A stretch of 64,000 nt of DNA from CBETVX01 sp965539935 (GTDB lineage Bacteria; Bacillota; Clostridia; Peptostreptococcales; Caminicellaceae), in assembly GCA_965539935.1 (NCBI GenBank), contig CBETVX010000006.1, positions 1 to 64,000 of the forward strand, read 5' to 3'. Each line of letters opens with the position of its first letter. Position 1 is the first letter of the stretch. The notes under the pieces were generated by a model that saw nothing but the letters and a program-made list of their open reading frames with translations, searched no databases and had not been told where the DNA came from. The position numbers and the translations under genes were made by a program. Of the stretch, positions 60,229-64,000 are shown in pieces.

Positions 60229-60259
60229 AGCGTCAGGGGAAAACCTCTGGCGTTTTTTT
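60229..60259 (+). terminator. terminator after rpsI
   Basis: GCGTCAGGGG pairs with CCTCTGGCG (wobble allowed) around AAAA, then seven T. Confidence 0.9.
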
Positions 60260-60290
60260 ATGTAATAATATACTATATACAAATTTATAC

Positions 60291-60321
60291 AAAAAAGCCC
60301 CGTGGTATCCACGGTGCTTTA
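60291..60321 (-). terminator. terminator of the GNAT gene
   Basis: On the minus strand AAAGCACCGTGG and CCACGGGGCTTT form a stem with loop ATA, followed by TTTT. It directly follows the GNAT stop. Confidence 0.88.
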
Positions 60322-60711
60322 ACAATCTTTCACAAGTTCTAATGGTACAGAACTTACCTTAGAAAAACCTAGTTTTTTATAGAAGCCCTCTGCATTAAAG
60401 GTTGTAAGCTTTACTTTTTTTACCTTTGGAACCTTAGAAATTAAGGTATTGATGATTAAACTCCCAAGACCCATATCCCTAAAACCAGGATGTACTACTA
60501 TATCATCTAGAAAAGCACTCATTCTATAGTCCGTAAGCATCCTTCCAAATGCAACCAATGTATCTTGTACATAAATACAAATAAATTCATTGGTATTTGA
60601 TAGCATATCTTGTAAAAAAGAAATATCATCTCTAGAATCCAGCCATCCTACAGTTTTATACAATTCTAATAATTGTTCAAGGTCGGGAGTAGCATTAATC
60701 TCTACCCTCAT
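60319..60711 (-). CDS. GNAT-family N-acetyltransferase
   Basis: The 130-residue protein has the GNAT fold: the acetyl-CoA pyrophosphate loop in VVHPGFRDMGLGSLI (RxxGxG-like, with Asp-Met in the x positions) and the C-terminal FNAEGFYKKLGF motif. The substrate is unknown. The frame opens at 60741, but the ATG at 60711 (MRVEINATPD) is best placed seven bases after a GGGGGG site. It is read against the ribosomal genes. Confidence 0.88.
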   Translation of the reverse strand: MRVEINATPDLEQLLELYKTVGWLDSRDDISFLQDMLSNTNEFICIYVQDTLVAFGRMLTDYRMSAFLDDIVVHPGFRDMGLGSLIINTLISKVPKVKKVKLTTFNAEGFYKKLGFSKVSSVPLELVKDC

Positions 60712-60804
60712 AACCATTCCCCCCAATAGGCTAATCATCATCCTACTTTATTATATTAATCAGCTTGCCCTGGGGTTCGAATCTAGAAGACAAAATTTAA
60801 AAAA

Positions 60805-60960
60805 TTAATGTAAATCCTTCATATATTCTACAATCAGTATATCTAGTTTTTGACTATATTCTAGAACATCCTTATCTAACATATTATAATCTTTAGCCTT
60901 TATTAAGTTTTCTAACTCCCTGGATAAAATTTCGACTTTAATTTTAAGTTCCTTCGACAT
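60805..60960 (-). CDS. Spo0E-like sporulation regulatory protein
   Basis: This short gene encodes 51 residues, two predicted helices with the family signature YSQKLDILI (SxxxD motif at residues 36-40). Spo0E-family phosphatases remove the phosphate from Spo0A and so hold back sporulation. GGGGG lies about ten bases before the ATG on the minus strand. Its length is typical for clostridial members. It lies near cwlD, another spore gene. Confidence 0.82.
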   Translation of the reverse strand: MSKELKIKVEILSRELENLIKAKDYNMLDKDVLEYSQKLDILIVEYMKDLH

Positions 60961-61051
60961 AAAATCAAATCCCCCTCAAAAAATGACAAAAAACCCAAAA
61001 AGACCCCAAATCCATTTAGGGTTTGTGTCGCAAATTGTATATAATTACAAT

Positions 61052-61060
61052 TGTGGATAA
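61052..61060 (-). promoter_or_regulatory. DnaA box upstream of cwlD
   Basis: TGTGGATAA is the reverse complement of the perfect DnaA box TTATCCACA. It is isolated from the main cluster by the cwlD gene. Confidence 0.6.
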
Positions 61061-61208
61061 AAATGTAATTTCATATTTTCATTATACTATAGGACTTGTT
61101 AAAATACAATAGAAAAATTTATAAATAGAATTAATAAATAAATATATAAAAAAGGTTTTAAAAATAAGAAGAGACTCATAACTATAAATATAGTTAGGAG
61201 GGGAATGT

Positions 61209-61931
61209 ATGAGAACTGTCATAATAGATAATAAAAGGATTATTGTAGCTATCTTAATGATTCTATCTATATCCATAGCAGTGGTACTAGGTTTAAATAC
61301 ATTTAGGGATGCTATAGAGACATCTTCATTGCCTACATTTAGACGGGTTATAATAATAGACCCAGGCCATGGTGGTGTAGATGGTGGAGCCAGTGGAAAG
61401 GAAACAGGGGTTTTAGAAAAGGATATAAATTTAGAAATATCACTGAAATTAAAAGAAATTTTAGAAGAAAGTGGTAGTTTAGTACTATTAACCAGGGATG
61501 GAGATTATGGACTATATACTGAAGGGAATATAAGACAGAAAAAAAATGAAGATTTGCGAAATAGAAAGAAAATATTTGATGAAAGTGAAGCTGATGCAAT
61601 AATAAGTATACATTTAAATAGTTTTCCCCAGTCTAAATATTATGGAGCTCAAACTTTTTATCCAAGTAATTCAGAAAATAGCAAACTTATGGCAACCCTC
61701 ATCCAAGAGGAGCTAATAAGGGTTTTAAATAATGGTAATACTAGAAAAGCTAAGACGAAAAATGACATATATTTACTTAAAAAACCTAAGGTACCAATAG
61801 TGTTAGTAGAATGTGGTTTTTTATCAAATCCAAAGGAAGAAAAACTACTTCAAGATTCAGAATATCAGTATAAAATTGCATGGAGTATATATGTAGGTAT
61901 GCTAAGATATTTTCAAAGAATTACTAACTGA
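61209..61931 (+). CDS. cwlD: N-acetylmuramoyl-L-alanine amidase CwlD (germination-specific)
   Basis: CwlD helps make muramic-delta-lactam in the spore cortex, needed for germination. The 240-residue protein has an N-terminal membrane anchor (VAILMILSISIAVVLGL) and an amidase_3 domain with zinc ligands in IDPGHGGVDGG, the Glu of NLEISLKL and the His of ISIHLNSF, plus the catalytic Glu in VLVECGFLSNP. GGAGGGG precedes the ATG. It keeps its usual place after rpsI. Confidence 0.95.
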   Translation: MRTVIIDNKRIIVAILMILSISIAVVLGLNTFRDAIETSSLPTFRRVIIIDPGHGGVDGGASGKETGVLEKDINLEISLKLKEILEESGSLVLLTRDGDYGLYTEGNIRQKKNEDLRNRKKIFDESEADAIISIHLNSFPQSKYYGAQTFYPSNSENSKLMATLIQEELIRVLNNGNTRKAKTKNDIYLLKKPKVPIVLVECGFLSNPKEEKLLQDSEYQYKIAWSIYVGMLRYFQRITN

Positions 61932-61932
61932 A

Positions 61933-62158
61933 TGTGGATAAGTTTGTGGATAAATATATAAAGTTATTGCTAAATCCCTTGAAAAATAAAAGAATAAAAG
62001 GAAAATCATTATCCACAGACTTATCAATATAATTTATAGAGTAAAATTGTTGATTAAGATGAAAATGTGGACAACTTCTATGAAAGGCATAGGACAAGGA
62101 TTTATAGAGAATTAATTATCAACAAAATAATTCACACAAACACATATTCTGTGGATAA
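61933..62158. promoter_or_regulatory. DnaA-box cluster
   Basis: Four perfect 9-mers TTATCCACA occur: on the minus strand at 61933-61941, 61945-61953 and 62150-62158, and on the plus strand at 62009-62017. One-mismatch copies lie at 62066-62074 (TTGTCCACA, minus) and 62116-62124 (TTATCAACA, plus), and a weaker TTATCAATA at 62021. The sequence between them is very AT-rich. No ORF lies here. Confidence 0.85.
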
Positions 62159-62191
62159 TAAAGCAAAGAGTCCTATGGACTCTTTGCTTAA
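62159..62191. terminator. bidirectional terminator between cwlD and the zinc-ribbon gene
   Basis: AAGCAAAGAGTCC pairs perfectly with GGACTCTTTGCTT around a 3-base loop between convergent genes. Confidence 0.85.
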
Positions 62192-62253
62192 ATTAGTATA
62201 AATATATATATGATAAATATGAGGGGAATATATTTATCAATAATTAGATGAAA

Positions 62254-62646
62254 TTAATGTTTAGTGGGTTTTTTATAATGCATTCTAGCATTGTTTTGTT
62301 TAGTAAAATACCCTTTTACTCCATTGAGATCCTTCATTAATTTTTTTTCGCATTTAGGGCAGTATTCATGATAAATGGAAAGGATCAAAGAACCACATCT
62401 TTTACAACTTATATTGACATTATCTGTTTCTATTTCTATAAGTCTACCTTCCTTCACAAAATGCTTAATAATGTTATGGCTTACCCCTGTGTATTCAGAT
62501 ACTTCATAGGAAGTGGCATTTGGGTATTGTTGAAGATAGTCCCGTATTTTATCGAAAAATTTTTCGTATACCTCATAACAGATATCACAATAGTCCCTTA
62601 TTGAGTTATCAGGAATTAACTTATTACATCTGATACATGTTTTCAT
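62254..62646 (-). CDS. zinc-ribbon/HTH protein of the flagellar-region (YvyF-like) family
   Basis: The 130-residue protein has an N-terminal zinc ribbon (CIRCNKLIP with CDIC), a MerR-like helix-turn-helix (YPNATSYEVSEYTGVSHNII, then HFVKEGRLIEI) and a second zinc ribbon (CKRCG with CPKC). This layout matches the YvyF-like family seen near flagellar genes, though no flagellar gene is visible here. The frame opens at 62697, but the ATG at 62646 follows GGGGGA at five bases. Binding of nucleic acid or protein regulation is inferred. Confidence 0.8.
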   Translation of the reverse strand: MKTCIRCNKLIPDNSIRDYCDICYEVYEKFFDKIRDYLQQYPNATSYEVSEYTGVSHNIIKHFVKEGRLIEIETDNVNISCKRCGSLILSIYHEYCPKCEKKLMKDLNGVKGYFTKQNNARMHYKKPTKH

Positions 62647-62814
62647 AGAAATCCCCCAAACTCTTTTATTTAATTGTAACATAGAGAGTATGTCCAAGAA
62701 TATAGGTAAAAATTAAATAGTAAAATAGTACCATAAAAGTAGCAATAAAATCCTAAAAAGCATAAGCTATATTATCAAGTCTAAATGAAAAGCCATATCA
62801 AGGAGTTGATTTTT

Positions 62815-64000
62815 ATGTGCGGCATTGCCGGATGGGTAAATAAAAATAAGATCATAAAAGGTTATGTTGAAGTTTTAAGTAATATGACAAAAGTACTAGA
62901 TAAAAGGGGTCCTGATGACTTTGGATTTAAAATATATGATAATGCACTACTAGGCCATAGAAGACTGACTATAGTGGACCCTGAGGGTGGCAAACAACCT
63001 ATGACTAAAATCTATGGAGATAGGGAATATACAATAATATATAATGGTGAGCTTTATAATACTGAAGATGTTAGAAAAAAATTATTAGAAAAGGGACATA
63101 AATTTGATTCCTATTCAGATACAGAGGTGCTTTTAGTATCCTTTATAGAATGGGGTATAAATTGTCTTAAAGAGATAAATGGTATATTTGCCTTTGCTAT
63201 ATGGGAGGAGAAGGATAAGAGGTTATTTATGGCAAGGGATCCCCTTGGAGTGAAACCATTATTTTATACTAAAAAAAATAATAGCTTAATATTTGCATCA
63301 GAAATAAAGGCCTTATTTCAGCATCCAAAGGTAGAGCCAATAATCGATCAGAAGGGACTGTTAGAGATATTTGGATTAGGTCCTGCAAGGTCATTAGGCA
63401 GCGGGGTATTTAAGGATATATATGAGGTGCCTCCTGCATATTATTTGATATTTGATGAAAGGGGTCTAAGACTTAATCAATATTGGAAACTAGAGGCCAA
63501 AGAGCATGAAGAAAACTTAGATACTACAACAGAACACTTAAAAACCCTACTTATAGATGCCATAGAGAGACAACTAGTATCTGATGTACCTGTATGCACC
63601 TTTCTATCTGGTGGATTAGATTCTAGTGCTATATCTGCAATTACAGCAAAGGCCTTTAAAAGGGAAGGAAAGGATAGATTAAATACCTTTTCAATTAGTT
63701 ATAGAGATAATAATAAATATTTTAAACCCAGTGAATTTCAGCCAAATTCCGATGATTTATGGGTTAAAAGGGTATCTGATAAAATAGGAAGTAATCATCA
63801 CGAGATCGTACTTAATAATGATGATTTAGTTGAATATCTTGAAGAAGCGGTTATAGCTAGAGACCTTCCAGGAATGGCAGATATCGATTCATCCCTATAT
63901 TTATTTTGTAAGGAGGTTAGAAAAAAGGCCACAGTTGCATTATCGGGAGAATGTGCCGATGAAATATTTGGAGGATATCCCTGGTTTAGAAATCCAGAGG
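62815..64000 (+). CDS. asnB: asparagine synthase (glutamine-hydrolysing), partial
   Basis: AsnB transfers glutamine-derived ammonia to aspartate using ATP. The visible 395 codons contain the glutaminase domain (MCGIAGWV with the Cys2 nucleophile, LDKRGPDD, YNGELYN, SDTEVLL) and the start of the synthetase domain (FLSGGLDSSAI P-loop; SGECADEIFGGYPWF). The gene is open at the window end. AAGGAG lies ten bases before the ATG. Family length is about 600 residues, so roughly a third is missing. Confidence 0.95.
   Translation, partial: MCGIAGWVNKNKIIKGYVEVLSNMTKVLDKRGPDDFGFKIYDNALLGHRRLTIVDPEGGKQPMTKIYGDREYTIIYNGELYNTEDVRKKLLEKGHKFDSYSDTEVLLVSFIEWGINCLKEINGIFAFAIWEEKDKRLFMARDPLGVKPLFYTKKNNSLIFASEIKALFQHPKVEPIIDQKGLLEIFGLGPARSLGSGVFKDIYEVPPAYYLIFDERGLRLNQYWKLEAKEHEENLDTTTEHLKTLLIDAIERQLVSDVPVCTFLSGGLDSSAISAITAKAFKREGKDRLNTFSISYRDNNKYFKPSEFQPNSDDLWVKRVSDKIGSNHHEIVLNNDDLVEYLEEAVIARDLPGMADIDSSLYLFCKEVRKKATVALSGECADEIFGGYPWFRNPE

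Noticed and set aside
60761..60790. GGTTCGAATC resembling a tRNA T arm
   Set aside because: The flanking bases do not form a T stem or an acceptor stem, and no other tRNA part is present; chance or at most a remnant.
1..64000. CRISPR arrays, insertion sequences, prophage or rRNA genes
   Set aside because: I saw no regularly spaced repeats, transposase-like proteins, phage genes or rRNA sequence anywhere in the window.

Overview
The window is a single chromosomal stretch from a low-GC, Gram-positive, spore-forming anaerobe of the Clostridia (I would guess a Tissierellia- or Peptostreptococcaceae-like lineage, but the sequence alone does not fix the family). The reasons are the AT-rich base composition, strong Shine-Dalgarno sites before almost every gene, T-box leaders, sporulation and germination genes (sigH, a Spo0E-like gene, cwlD), oxygen-sensitive Fe-S enzymes of the 2-hydroxyacyl-CoA dehydratase class, ThyX, and an archaeal-type prolyl-tRNA synthetase. 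Nearly everything reads on the + strand, as expected close to the origin.

Layout. 1-8.7 kb: ispF, T-box-controlled proS, two small conserved genes (cysteine-rich domain, NRDE), a minus-strand operon for a double-cubane-cluster reductase with its activator, and a ProRS-like paralogue whose synthetase motifs have decayed while the editing domain is intact. 8.9-16.6 kb: gltX, a Cys T-box driving cysE-cysS, mrnC, thyX, rlmB, rae1/yacP, sigH. 16.6-21.8 kb: tRNA-Thr followed by tuf (copy 1), rpmG-secE-nusG, rplK-rplA, L10 leader, rplJ-rplL. 21.9-25.9 kb: an accessory cassette (sigma-54 activator, a visible -24/-12 promoter, a KASIII-like enzyme and an alpha/beta hydrolase) sitting between rplL and rpoB, which are neighbours in most Firmicutes. 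26-38.5 kb: rpoB-rpoC, an L7Ae-like gene, rpsL-rpsG-fusA-tuf (copy 2, identical to copy 1 as far as I compared). 38.6-54.8 kb: S10, spc and alpha operons in the standard order, ending with rpoA-rplQ. 54.8-60.2 kb: a Trp T-box and trpP, the ECF transporter module ecfA1-ecfA2-ecfT, truA, rplM-rpsI. 60.3-64 kb: GNAT gene, a short Spo0E-like gene, cwlD, a dense cluster of DnaA boxes, a zinc-ribbon/HTH gene and the 5' part of asnB, which runs off the end.

How it fits together. The core is the translation and transcription machinery: ribosomal proteins, EF-G, EF-Tu, IF-1, RNA polymerase, NusG, SecE/SecY, tRNA synthetases and RNA-modifying enzymes. Control is visible at the RNA level: three T-boxes whose specifier codons (CCC, TGC, TGG) agree with the downstream genes, an L10 leader, and several unexplained structured leaders (S10 operon, rpoB, the L7Ae-like gene, nusG). 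The most unusual pieces are the degenerate ProRS paralogue, the sigma-54 cassette inside the rplL-rpoB interval, the Trp-rich mini-ORF region before trpP, and the DnaA-box cluster after cwlD.
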